Of a stretch of DNA of 59,391 bases, positions 51,521-59,391 are shown piece after piece. The position numbers and the translations under genes are program-made. The number at the start of each line of letters is the position of its first letter. The stretch's first letter is position 1. The notes under the pieces are model-generated. The model was not told where the DNA came from. It made no database searches and saw nothing but the letters and a program-made list of their open reading frames with translations. Origin of the DNA: Marinobacterium rhizophilum DSM 18822 (GTDB lineage: Bacteria; Pseudomonadota; Gammaproteobacteria; Pseudomonadales; Balneatricaceae); the NCBI RefSeq assembly GCF_000378045.1, contig NZ_KB899117.1, positions 1 to 59,391 on the forward strand, written 5' to 3'.

Positions 51521-53563
51521 ATGACCCAGAATCCGCGCAAGATCCTCGTTACCAGTGCCCTGCCTTATGCCAACGGCCCCATTCATCTGGGCCATTTGGT
51601 GGAATACATCCAGACCGATATCTGGGTGCGCTTCCAGAAGCAGCGCGGCCATCAGTGCACCTATGTGTGTGCGGATGATGCACATGGTACCCCCATCATG
51701 CTCAAGGCCGATCAGCTGGGCATCAGCCCTGAAGAACTGATCGCCCAGGTCAGTACCGAACATCAGCGCGACTTCGCGGGCTTCATGGTGGGTTTTGACA
51801 ACTACTATTCCACCCACTCGCCCGAAAACCGCGACTTCGCGGCATTGATCTACCAGCGCCTCAACGACGCCGGTCACATCGCCCGCCGCACGATCACCCA
51901 GGCCTATGACCCCGAAAAGCAGATGTTCCTGCCGGATCGTTTCGTCAAGGGCGAGTGCCCCAAATGCGGTGCGGCCGATCAGTACGGTGACTCCTGCGAA
52001 GCCTGTGGCGCCACCTACAGCCCAGTCGAACTGAAGAACGCCTATTCGGCCATCTCCGGTGCAAAACCGGTCGAGAAGGACTCTGAACACTTCTTCTTCA
52101 AGCTCGGCGATTTTGAACAGTTCCTGCGCACCTGGGTCGACAAGCACGTGCAAGAGCAGATGATTCACAAACTCAACGAGTGGTTTGAATCGGGCCTGCA
52201 GCAGTGGGACATCTCCCGCGATGCGCCGTACTGGGGCTTCGAAATTCCCGATGCGCCCGGCAAGTACTTCTACGTCTGGCTGGACGCCCCCATTGGCTAC
52301 ATGGCCAGCTTCAAGAACTGGTGCGAGAAAAACAACGTCGACTTTGACGACTACTGGGGCGCGTCCTCCGACGCCGAGCTGTACCACTTCATCGGCAAGG
52401 ACATCGCCTACTTCCACACCCTGTTTTGGCCAGCCATGCTCGAAGGCGCGGGCTTTCGCAAGCCCAACGGCGTATTCTGCCACGGTTTTCTGACCGTCAA
52501 CGGGCAGAAGATGTCCAAGTCCCGCGGCACCTTCATCATGGCCGAAAGCTACCTCAAGCATTTGCGCCCCGAATACCTGCGCTACTACTTTGCCGCCAAG
52601 CTGGGTTCCGGTATCGACGATATCGACCTGAGCCTGGATGATTTCCGCATGCGTGTGAATGCCGACCTGGTCAACAAGGTGGTGAACATTGCGTCACGCT
52701 GTGCCGGCTTTATCGCCAAGAAATTCGACGGCCAGCTTGGCGCCAGCCTGGTTCAGCCCGAGCTCTATAATGATGCTGTCAAAATGGGCGAAACCATCGC
52801 TCAGGCCTACGAGCAACGCGAATACGCCCGTGCCATGCGCGAAATCATGCATATCGCCGACAAGGCCAACCAGTATATTGATGCCGCCGAACCCTGGGTG
52901 CTGGCAAAACAGCCAGAACGGGCACAGGAGGTTCAGGACAGCTGCACCCTGGGAATCAACCTGTTCCGCGTTATCCTCAGCTACCTGGCACCGATTCTGC
53001 CCCAGGTCGCCGACGAGGCCGCCACGTTCCTGAACATCGACGGCTTCGCCTGGGATGACATCCAGACCCCACTGCTGAACCACCGCATTAACAAGTTCAA
53101 GCCGCTGATGCAGCGCGTTGAGCCCGATGCCATCGACAAAATGGTTGAAGACTCCAAGCAGTCGATACCGGCCCCCGCGCCGGCTACACCGGCCGCACCG
53201 GCTGCGCAAAGCCCGCTGGCGGCAGAGCCCGTGGCGGACACCATCGAGTTCCCTGATTTTGCCAAGGTTGACCTGCGCATTGCCAGAATCGCCAGGGCTG
53301 AGCATGTTGAGGGCGCCGACAAGTTGCTGCGACTGACCCTGGATCTGGGCGGGGAAACCCGCAATGTGTTCGCCGGCATCAAGTCTGCCTACGCACCGGA
53401 ACAGCTCGAAGGCAAGCTTACCGTCATGGTCGCGAACCTGGCACCGCGCAAGATGAAGTTTGGTGTCTCCGAAGGCATGGTGCTGGCCGCCGGGCCCGGT
53501 GGCCAGGATCTGTGGATTCTGGAACCCCACGAAGGCGCCCAGCCCGGCATGCGAATCAAGTAA
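51521..53563 (+). CDS. metG: Methionyl-tRNA synthetase
   Basis: This 680-residue class I synthetase charges tRNA-Met. The HIGH-type motif [12 protein letters not shown] is near the N-terminus, the zinc knuckle CPKCG with CEACG is about residue 145-160, the KMSKS motif is near residue 330, and a C-terminal tRNA-binding EMAP-like domain ([20 protein letters not shown], about 580-600) ends the protein. The start [19 protein letters not shown] at 51521 is the normal family N-terminus. It is divergent from the HDOD gene. Confidence 0.96.
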   Translation: MTQNPRKILVTSALPYANGPIHLGHLVEYIQTDIWVRFQKQRGHQCTYVCADDAHGTPIMLKADQLGISPEELIAQVSTEHQRDFAGFMVGFDNYYSTHSPENRDFAALIYQRLNDAGHIARRTITQAYDPEKQMFLPDRFVKGECPKCGAADQYGDSCEACGATYSPVELKNAYSAISGAKPVEKDSEHFFFKLGDFEQFLRTWVDKHVQEQMIHKLNEWFESGLQQWDISRDAPYWGFEIPDAPGKYFYVWLDAPIGYMASFKNWCEKNNVDFDDYWGASSDAELYHFIGKDIAYFHTLFWPAMLEGAGFRKPNGVFCHGFLTVNGQKMSKSRGTFIMAESYLKHLRPEYLRYYFAAKLGSGIDDIDLSLDDFRMRVNADLVNKVVNIASRCAGFIAKKFDGQLGASLVQPELYNDAVKMGETIAQAYEQREYARAMREIMHIADKANQYIDAAEPWVLAKQPERAQEVQDSCTLGINLFRVILSYLAPILPQVADEAATFLNIDGFAWDDIQTPLLNHRINKFKPLMQRVEPDAIDKMVEDSKQSIPAPAPATPAAPAAQSPLAAEPVADTIEFPDFAKVDLRIARIARAEHVEGADKLLRLTLDLGGETRNVFAGIKSAYAPEQLEGKLTVMVANLAPRKMKFGVSEGMVLAAGPGGQDLWILEPHEGAQPGMRIK

Positions 53564-53570
53564 GACTCAT

Positions 53571-53611
53571 CGCGCTTGCCCTGTGATTAGCTGAATTGCA
53601 GGGCAAGCGCG
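53571..53611. terminator. 13-bp inverted repeat after metG
   Basis: CGCGCTTGCCCTG (53571-53583) pairs perfectly with CAGGGCAAGCGCG (53599-53611) across 15 bases, eight bases after the metG stop. No T-run follows, so it may be a strong hairpin rather than a classical terminator. Confidence 0.55.
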
Positions 53612-53943
53612 TGGCTCGATGCCATCAATGACGTTCCCATCCCCCGCAGCCCTGCCTGCTGCCCTCTGCCGTATTCATCCAGTCTTCGACCACAACGAAA
53701 ACCCACGATAGCCCCAAGATCACTCCAGGTCTGCCACACGACAGAGGGCCTACAATTGCGCCGGCAACCTGATCATGGGCCTAACCCGCTCTGTTGACGG
53801 GCAGTTCATCCGCGCCTTCTCTACTGCCGGGCCCCACCCGTGAGCGGTCACCTGTTCGACACATTTTCATCACATGATTCGGCTGCACGCACACTGCAGC
53901 CACCGGCCGGCTCCTTAACGGATATAAATACAGAACTTTCTTT
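53612..53943. other. Non-coding gap
   Basis: These 332 bases lie between metG and the rhodanese promoter. No ORF with a plausible ribosome site, RNA gene or repeat is recognisable. Confidence 0.5.
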
Positions 53944-53964
53944 ATTAGCAAAAACTAATATAAT
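53944..53964 (+). promoter_or_regulatory. Rhodanese promoter with overlapping operator
   Basis: TATAAT at 53959-53964 is overlapped by an inverted repeat, ATTAG (53944-53948) and CTAAT (53955-53959) with a 6-base spacer. Repressors of sulfide or persulfide genes (ArsR family, BigR/YgaV type) bind such AT-rich dyads over the promoter; no such regulator is in the window. Confidence 0.5.
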
Positions 53965-53993
53965 GGTTTTTTTACGCCACCGGAGCCACGCCC

Positions 53994-54518
53994 ATGACCG
54001 CCTCGATTACCACTCTTTCTGCCCAGGATTTTGCTCAACGATGCCATACCGAGGCCTGCACAGTGCTTGATGTTCGCAGCGGCAACGAATATCGCCAGCA
54101 GAATATCCCCGGCAGCCTGCACATTCCGCTGCACGACCTGCAAAAGGAAGCTGACCGTATAGCACAGCTGGCACCGTCCCAAACACTCTATTTACTATGC
54201 CAAAGCGGTGCACGCGCGCAGGCCGCTGCCGAGCAGTTAAGCAAGCAGTGCCCTAATCCGCTGGTCATCATCGAAGGCGGCCTGAACGCATTGCAACAGC
54301 ACACTGCCCAGCAGCAACCGGCAAGCGGCATCAGCCTGGAGCGACAGGTACGCATCGCCGCCGGCAGCCTGATACTGCTGGGGGTTCTGCTGGGCACTGC
54401 GGTGACGCCGGTGGGCTATGCCCTGTCCGCATTCGTCGGCGCCGGGCTAATCTTTGCCGGTGCAACAAACCGGTGCGCGCTCGGCCTGCTGATGGCCCGT
54501 ATGCCCTGGAACCGATAG
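53994..54518 (+). CDS. Rhodanese plus DUF2892 membrane protein, YgaP-like
   Basis: This 174-residue protein has an N-terminal rhodanese domain (about 8-105; active cysteine in LLCQSGARA, about residue 67-72) and a C-terminal DUF2892 tail with two TM helices (ILLGVLLGTAVTPVGYALSA). This is the YgaP layout, a membrane-bound sulfurtransferase for persulfide or thiosulfate metabolism. The start at 53994 has GGAG in the 20 bases upstream. The promoter has an operator-like dyad. It stands alone. Confidence 0.9.
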   Translation: MTASITTLSAQDFAQRCHTEACTVLDVRSGNEYRQQNIPGSLHIPLHDLQKEADRIAQLAPSQTLYLLCQSGARAQAAAEQLSKQCPNPLVIIEGGLNALQQHTAQQQPASGISLERQVRIAAGSLILLGVLLGTAVTPVGYALSAFVGAGLIFAGATNRCALGLLMARMPWNR

Positions 54519-54998
54519 GCCCGCACAGGCTATGCCCGATCACAGCCGCGCATCGCCGCAACGCGGCGCAACCGGTGCCGCATGCGTGATGCGCCTGTCG
54601 TCCTTCACATGAACCGCCCTTAGCCCGGGACCGCGGCTCGACCGTCACCACGACAGCAGAATAGCGCGGTACTTTGCTGAAACAGCCGTGGTGACTGGCA
54701 CGCCAGTATCACCATATTTCGCATGGATATTCTAATCAGGAGACACTGCACGGGGCACTTGGGTCTTTGCCGTAAGTCATTGTACAGGCAAAAAAAGATG
54801 GTCTATCGTTAGGTTGTTTCATCTGTGCGTCTCGTTACAGTGGCGTCTGAAAGGGCTCAGAATCCTGTCGAGACAGCAAGTTGAAGTTGTGGCACGTCAA
54901 TTGCTTTTATTTCCAATTAGAGCGCTCACATCGACCAGCGCATACCCGTCCACCGAATAGAATAAAAATTACATTTCATATCTCAGGAGAACCATTCC
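54519..54998. other. Non-coding gap and aapJ upstream region
   Basis: These are 480 bases with no ORF or RNA gene recognised. A 22-base imperfect dyad (GTGACTGGCAC with GCCAGTATCAC, 54691-54712) could be an operator. The last 100 bases are AT-rich and carry CAGGAGA just before the aapJ ATG, and are probably its promoter and leader. Confidence 0.5.
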
Positions 54999-56015
54999 AT
55001 GATGAAAAAAGCTCTCGCGACAGCCATTGTGATGTCAACCGCCATCTCTGGCCTGGCTGCAGCGGAAGGTACGCTGGAAGCAGTCAAGGCACGCGGCGTA
55101 TTACATTGTGGCGTTACCAGCGGCGTGCCGGGTTTTTCCGTACCGGATGAACAGGGCAACTGGAAAGGGCTCGATGTCGATGTGTGTCGCAGTGTCGCCG
55201 CAGCAACACTGGGCGATGCCACCAAGGTGAAATACATCCCCCTCACCGCCAAGGAGCGTTTCACCGCGCTGCAGTCCGGCGAGATCGACGTACTCTCCCG
55301 CGTTACCACCTGGACCCAGACGCGCGATACCCAGCTGGGCCTGAACTTCACCGGCGTGACCTACTACGACGGCCAGGGCTTCCTGGTTAAAAAGGACCTG
55401 GGCCTGACCAGCGTCAAGGAGCTGGATGGCGCCACCGTCTGTGTGCAGTCCGGGACCACCACCGAACTCAACCTGTCCGATTACTTCCGCGCCAACGGCA
55501 TCACCTTTACGCCGGTGGTGTTCGATACCAATGAACAGGCGGCCAGCAGCTTCGATACCGGCCGTTGCGACTCCTTCACCACCGACCTGTCCCAGGCCTA
55601 TGGTCTGCGCACCCGCATGAGTGATCCTGATGCCGTGGTTGCGCTGCCTGAAGTCATCTCCAAGGAGCCCCTGGGTCCTGTCGTGCGCCAGGGTGACGAT
55701 CAGTGGTTCAACATCGTCAAATGGTCACTCTTTGCCATGCTCAACGCCGAGGAGCTGGGTGTCACTTCAGCCAACGCCGACGAAATGAAATCCAGCGAAA
55801 ACCCCAACATCAAGCGTCTGCTGGGTGTTGATGGCCCCAAGGGCAAGGGCCTGGATATCGCCGATGACTGGTCTTACCAGATCATCAAGCAGGTGGGCAA
55901 TTACGCTGAATCCTTTGACCGCAACGTCGGCAAGGACTCGGCGCTGAAAATAGACCGTGGCATCAACGCCCTCTGGAACCAGGGAGGCTTCCAGTACGCA
56001 CCACCGATGCGTTAA
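54999..56015 (+). CDS. aapJ: General L-amino acid ABC transporter, binding protein
   Basis: This 338-residue periplasmic protein has a signal peptide (about 1-22, cut after LAAA). The AapJ signatures are VKARGVLHCGVTSGVPGFSV, DVDVCRSVAAA, and the late IDRGINALWNQGGFQYAPP. It is the first of four genes of a general L-amino acid importer (J, Q, M, P). AGGAGA precedes the ATG. Two hairpins lie between it and the permease gene, which may favour higher yield of the binding protein. Confidence 0.95.
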   Translation: MMKKALATAIVMSTAISGLAAAEGTLEAVKARGVLHCGVTSGVPGFSVPDEQGNWKGLDVDVCRSVAAATLGDATKVKYIPLTAKERFTALQSGEIDVLSRVTTWTQTRDTQLGLNFTGVTYYDGQGFLVKKDLGLTSVKELDGATVCVQSGTTTELNLSDYFRANGITFTPVVFDTNEQAASSFDTGRCDSFTTDLSQAYGLRTRMSDPDAVVALPEVISKEPLGPVVRQGDDQWFNIVKWSLFAMLNAEELGVTSANADEMKSSENPNIKRLLGVDGPKGKGLDIADDWSYQIIKQVGNYAESFDRNVGKDSALKIDRGINALWNQGGFQYAPPMR

Positions 56016-56029
56016 ACCCGCAGACGAGC

Positions 56030-56079
56030 CGTGCCTGCGGGCCAGGCACGCAAGGTCACTGGCGCTCAAGGGCGCCAGT
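56030..56079. promoter_or_regulatory. Two tandem hairpins between aapJ and aapQ
   Basis: CGTGCCTG (56030-56037) with CAGGCACG (56043-56050), and ACTGGCGC (56058-56065) with GCGCCAGT (56072-56079). They lie in the 142-base gap after aapJ; such stem-loops often stabilise the upstream message or attenuate the downstream genes. No T-run is present. Confidence 0.6.
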
Positions 56080-56157
56080 CGTTAACAAATATCGGTCCCA
56101 GAGCCCGTTGGTGTCGTGATACAGCGTAATGCCAGCGGGGCTCCCACGGAGGACACT

Positions 56158-57366
56158 ATGTCCGAAGACACACCCAAGGCCGACAAGCCGGGCAGCTCGC
56201 GCGCCCCCAGCAGCGAAACCCGCTTCTGGAACGACCCCGCCAAGCGCGCGCTGATCTTCCAGGCCTTACTGATCGGCATTATTGGCTTTTTCCTCTTTTC
56301 CATCGTCAGCAACACCCTGAACAACCTTGAAACCCGCGGCATCACCACCGGCTTTGGCTTTCTGACTGATGAAGCCGGCTTCAGCATTCCCCTTTCCCTG
56401 ATCGATTACACCGCCGCCGACAGCTACGGCCGTACCTTCATCGTTGGCTTGCTCAACACCATTCTGGTATCAGTACTGGGTATTATCGCGGCAACCCTGC
56501 TGGGATTCGTGATGGGGGTTGCGCGCCTCTCCGACAACTGGATGATCGCCAAGCTATCGACCATCTATATCGAAATCTTTCGCAACATACCGCTGCTGCT
56601 ACAGATGTTTTTCTGGTACTTCGCGGTACTGCGCTCACTACCCTCCCCTCGCCAGAGCATCGAGTTCCTTGGCAGCTTTCTGAACGTACGCGGCTTGTCC
56701 GTACCACGCCCGGTGGCGGAAGAGGGTCTGGGCATGGTGTTCTGGGCCTTTGTTGTCGCCATCGTGCTGAGCTTGATACTGGTGCGCTGGGCGCACCGGC
56801 GCCAGGATGCGACCGGGCAGATCTTTCCCAGCGGCTGGGCCAGCACCGGCCTGATTCTGGGGCTGCCGCTGCTGACCTTCGTTATCATGGGCGCACCCTT
56901 GTCACTGGACGCGCCGCAATTGCGGGGCTTCAACTTCACCGGTGGCATGACGCTGATGCCCGAGCTGGTTGCACTCTGGCTGGCGCTGACCATCTACACC
57001 TCGACCTTTATCGCCGAAACGGTACGTGGCGGCATCCTGGCGGTTCCCAAGGGGCAGCTCGAAGCAGCCTCGGCGCTGGGTCTGCCCAAGACACGCACCC
57101 TGCGCCTGATCGTGATCCCCCAGGCCATGCGGGTCATTATCCCACCACTCACCAGCCAGTACCTGAACCTGACCAAGAACTCGTCCCTGGCCACCGCCAT
57201 CGGCTACCCCGATCTGGTATCCGTATTCGCCGGCACGACGCTGAACCAGACCGGTCAGGCCATTGAGGTTATTTCCATGACCATGGCGGTCTACCTGACG
57301 CTGAGTCTGCTCACCTCGCTGTTCATGAACTGGTACAACAAGCGCATGGCGCTGGTTGAACGCTAG
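56158..57366 (+). CDS. aapQ: General L-amino acid ABC transporter, permease AapQ
   Basis: This 402-residue inner-membrane permease has an N-terminal cytoplasmic tail, about eight TM segments, and the coupling EAA-like loop (ETVRGGILAVPKGQLEAASA). The start at 56158 (MSEDTPKADKPG) has GGAGG seven bases upstream; an open frame extends to 56116 but adds no family sequence. It pairs with AapM to form the channel. Confidence 0.93.
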   Translation: MSEDTPKADKPGSSRAPSSETRFWNDPAKRALIFQALLIGIIGFFLFSIVSNTLNNLETRGITTGFGFLTDEAGFSIPLSLIDYTAADSYGRTFIVGLLNTILVSVLGIIAATLLGFVMGVARLSDNWMIAKLSTIYIEIFRNIPLLLQMFFWYFAVLRSLPSPRQSIEFLGSFLNVRGLSVPRPVAEEGLGMVFWAFVVAIVLSLILVRWAHRRQDATGQIFPSGWASTGLILGLPLLTFVIMGAPLSLDAPQLRGFNFTGGMTLMPELVALWLALTIYTSTFIAETVRGGILAVPKGQLEAASALGLPKTRTLRLIVIPQAMRVIIPPLTSQYLNLTKNSSLATAIGYPDLVSVFAGTTLNQTGQAIEVISMTMAVYLTLSLLTSLFMNWYNKRMALVER

Positions 57367-57390
57367 CCAATTGCCGGAGAGCTTCCCTTT

Positions 57391-58491
57391 ATGAAATATG
57401 CTATCGAAGCTGCGCTGCCCCCACCGCCCAATACCGTTGGCGTACTGGGCTGGATGCGGCGCCATCTGTTCAACGGCCCGCTCAACTCGGTGGCCACGCT
57501 GGTCATCGGATTCCTGGCCGTTTACTGGCTGATACCGGTCGTGCAATGGATGCTCATCGACGCCGACTGGGTCGGCGAGAGCCGCGAAGCCTGTACCAGC
57601 GGCGGCGCCTGCTGGGTGTTCATTTCAACGCGCCTGGATCAGTTCCTCTATGGTTTCTATCCATCGGGGGAATACTGGCGCCTGAATCTGTCCTTTATCA
57701 TGCTGGCAATCCTGACTGCCTGGCTGATGCTACCCAACATGCCGTTCAAGGGCTGGGCATCCTTTCTCACCCTGGTGATCTACCCGATCGTCACCTTCTA
57801 CTTGCTCACAGGCGGCGCCTTCGACATGCCCGCGGTGGATACCCACCTGTGGGGCGGCTTCAGTCTGAACCTCATACTGGCCGTCATTGGTATTGTTGCC
57901 GCCTTGCCATTCGGCATTCTGCTGGCACTGGGCCGACGTTCGGAGATGCCAATCGTGCGTTCACTGTCGGTGGTCTATATCGAGATCTGGCGCGGCGTAC
58001 CGCTCATTACGGTACTCTTCATGGCCTCGGTCATGCTGCCGCTGTTCTTTCCCGAAGACATCTCGTTCGACAAACTGCTGCGGGCCATGATCGGCATTAT
58101 CCTGTTCCAGTCGGCCTATATGGCGGAAGTCGTGCGCGGCGGGCTGCAGGCGATCCCCAAGGGCCAGTACGAGGCCGCCGATGCTCTGGGCCTGAGCTAC
58201 TGGAAGAAAATGATTATGATCATTCTGCCCCAGGCGCTGAAGATGATGATTCCCGGCATCGTCAACACCTTTATCGCCCTGTTCAAGGACACCAGCCTGG
58301 TGGTGATTATCGGTCTGTTTGACCTGCTGGCGATTGTTCAGGCGGCAAGCAACGACCCCGACTGGATCGGCTATGCCACCGAAGGCTATATCTTTATTGC
58401 CCTGATGTTCTGGATCTTCTGCTTTGGCATGTCCCGTTACAGCCAGCACCTCGAACGGCTGCTGCATACCGGTCATGGCGGCCGTAACTAA
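57391..58491 (+). CDS. aapM: General L-amino acid ABC transporter, permease AapM
   Basis: This 366-residue permease has TM segments from residue 30 and the coupling loop VVRGGLQAIPKGQYEAADAL. The second large periplasmic loop between the early TMs (GESREACTSGGACW) is typical of AapM. It starts 24 bases after aapQ, with GGAGAG nine bases before the ATG. Confidence 0.93.
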   Translation: MKYAIEAALPPPPNTVGVLGWMRRHLFNGPLNSVATLVIGFLAVYWLIPVVQWMLIDADWVGESREACTSGGACWVFISTRLDQFLYGFYPSGEYWRLNLSFIMLAILTAWLMLPNMPFKGWASFLTLVIYPIVTFYLLTGGAFDMPAVDTHLWGGFSLNLILAVIGIVAALPFGILLALGRRSEMPIVRSLSVVYIEIWRGVPLITVLFMASVMLPLFFPEDISFDKLLRAMIGIILFQSAYMAEVVRGGLQAIPKGQYEAADALGLSYWKKMIMIILPQALKMMIPGIVNTFIALFKDTSLVVIIGLFDLLAIVQAASNDPDWIGYATEGYIFIALMFWIFCFGMSRYSQHLERLLHTGHGGRN

Positions 58492-58512
58492 TGTGTTTGG
58501 AGACTATTTACC

Positions 58513-59274
58513 ATGACTGAGCCACAGATCAAGCAGGCAAACCTGGCCGTCGAGCTGCGCAACCTGAACAAGTGGTACGGCGATTTTCACGTTCTGAAAA
58601 ACATTAACCTGCAGGTCCAGAAAGGCGAGCGCATTGTTATTTGCGGCCCTTCCGGCTCCGGCAAGTCGACCATGATTCGCTGCATCAACCGGCTTGAGGA
58701 GCACCAGCAGGGCGAGATCATCGTCAACGGCATTCATCTGACAGAGGACCTGAAAAAGATCGAGAATATCCGCCGCAACGTCGGCATGGTATTCCAGCAC
58801 TTCAACCTGTTTCCCCACCTGACGGTACTGGAGAACTGCGTACTGGCGCCCATCTGGGTCAACAAGGAGTCTCGCAAGGACGCAGAAGCGAACGCCATGA
58901 AATACCTGGAACGCGTCCGCATCCCCGAGCAGGCCAAGAAGTATCCGGGCCAGCTCTCCGGCGGCCAGCAACAGCGTGTGGCCATTGCACGCAGTCTGTG
59001 CATGAACCCCGATGTCATGCTGTTCGATGAGCCCACCTCGGCGCTCGACCCGGAGATGATCAAGGAGGTACTGGACGTCATGATCGAGCTCGCCCAGGAA
59101 GGCATGACCATGCTGTGCGTGACTCACGAAATGGGCTTTGCCAAAACCGTGGCCAACCGGGTCATCTTCATGGATGCCGGGCAGATTATCGAAGAGAACA
59201 ACCCCCATGAGTTCTTCGATCACCCGCAGCATGAAAGGACCCAGCTGTTCCTGAGCCAGATCCTGCAGCATTAA
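58513..59274 (+). CDS. aapP: General L-amino acid ABC transporter, ATPase AapP
   Basis: This 253-residue ATPase subunit has Walker [14 protein letters not shown] (about residue 50), Q-loop [20 protein letters not shown] signature [16 protein letters not shown], Walker [15 protein letters not shown] and the switch histidine in [10 protein letters not shown]. It starts 21 bases after aapM with TTGGAGAC upstream. The last 20 codons and the following DNA recur imperfectly 101 bases downstream. Confidence 0.95.
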   Translation: MTEPQIKQANLAVELRNLNKWYGDFHVLKNINLQVQKGERIVICGPSGSGKSTMIRCINRLEEHQQGEIIVNGIHLTEDLKKIENIRRNVGMVFQHFNLFPHLTVLENCVLAPIWVNKESRKDAEANAMKYLERVRIPEQAKKYPGQLSGGQQQRVAIARSLCMNPDVMLFDEPTSALDPEMIKEVLDVMIELAQEGMTMLCVTHEMGFAKTVANRVIFMDAGQIIEENNPHEFFDHPQHERTQLFLSQILQH

Positions 59275-59390
59275 GCGATAAGAATCGGCTCATAAATAAG
59301 GTAGCGGGAGTGTTCGATAACCTTCGACAAGACGAAAGGACCCAGTTGCTCCCGAGCCAGATCCTGCAGCATTAAGCGATAAGAATCGGC
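59233..59390. repeat. Direct repeat of the aapP 3' end
   Basis: 59233-59289 and 59334-59390 match at 54 of 57 positions, offset by 101 bases. The second copy can be translated in frame as a related C-terminal tail (ERTQLLPSQILQH stop) preceded by FDNLRQD, close to the FDHPQH of the gene. It is a partial duplicate of the gene end and its 3' flank. Confidence 0.85.
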
Positions 59391-59391
59391 C

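Overview
The window looks like chromosomal DNA of a high-GC, metabolically versatile gammaproteobacterium. The aspC/uvrB divergent pair, the dcd and apbC homologues, the Aap amino-acid ABC transporter, hut genes, RND efflux, PilZ and HDOD proteins, and Fur-like and HutC-like sites all fit Pseudomonadales or Oceanospirillales (a marine relative such as Marinobacterium is possible). The genus is inference; no rRNA or tRNA gene is present. There is no prophage and no CRISPR array. Mobile DNA is limited to one small MITE-like element and one REP-like repeat block.

Layout. 1-2413: 5' end of a polyol/sugar ABC binding protein, divergent from an MtlR-like AraC regulator. 2466-5665: histidine utilisation genes hutG, hutD and hutF, with two identical HutC-like palindromes. 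5839-10604: a cupin, a REP-like block, a class III aminotransferase with succinate-semialdehyde dehydrogenase, and a divergent LysR regulator. 10800-14321: a four-gene signalling operon (double-domain KaiC-like ATPase, receiver, receiver-PP2C phosphatase, STAS protein). 14512-18345: a stress/membrane group (SPW protein, MAPEG protein, a second-type FtsH, a five-TM protein behind a Fur-like site). 18714-20783: an MFS transporter and a PilZ protein whose 3' end lies in a MITE. 20815-24301: uvrB and aspC. 24519-30627: TetR plus a complete tripartite RND efflux system. 30780-34528: an unrecorded 23-residue ORF, a duplicated-domain hypothetical, dcd with a coupled hypothetical, and apbC. 34622-39451: an LplT-PlsC-acyl ligase fusion under a TetR regulator, and a coiled-coil protein. 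39633-48860: an uncharacterised catabolic locus around a LysR regulator (RidA, divergent BCCT carrier, pseudo-dipeptidase, ALDH, a 576-residue unknown, DUF3726, TauE/SafE). 48895-54518: trmA, HDOD, metG, rhodanese. 54999-59274: the Aap transporter, followed by an imperfect copy of its own 3' end.

Most worth attention: (1) the KaiC/PP2C/STAS operon, a partner-switching-like module with no visible Bergerat-fold kinase, where the KaiC-like ATPase is the only candidate kinase; (2) the LysR-centred catabolic locus, in which the BCCT aromatic-box positions and the M19 metal ligands are altered and two conserved proteins of unknown function are linked, which suggests an undescribed route for a zwitterionic or sulfonated compound. 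Family assignments were made by reading protein motifs; no database search was possible.
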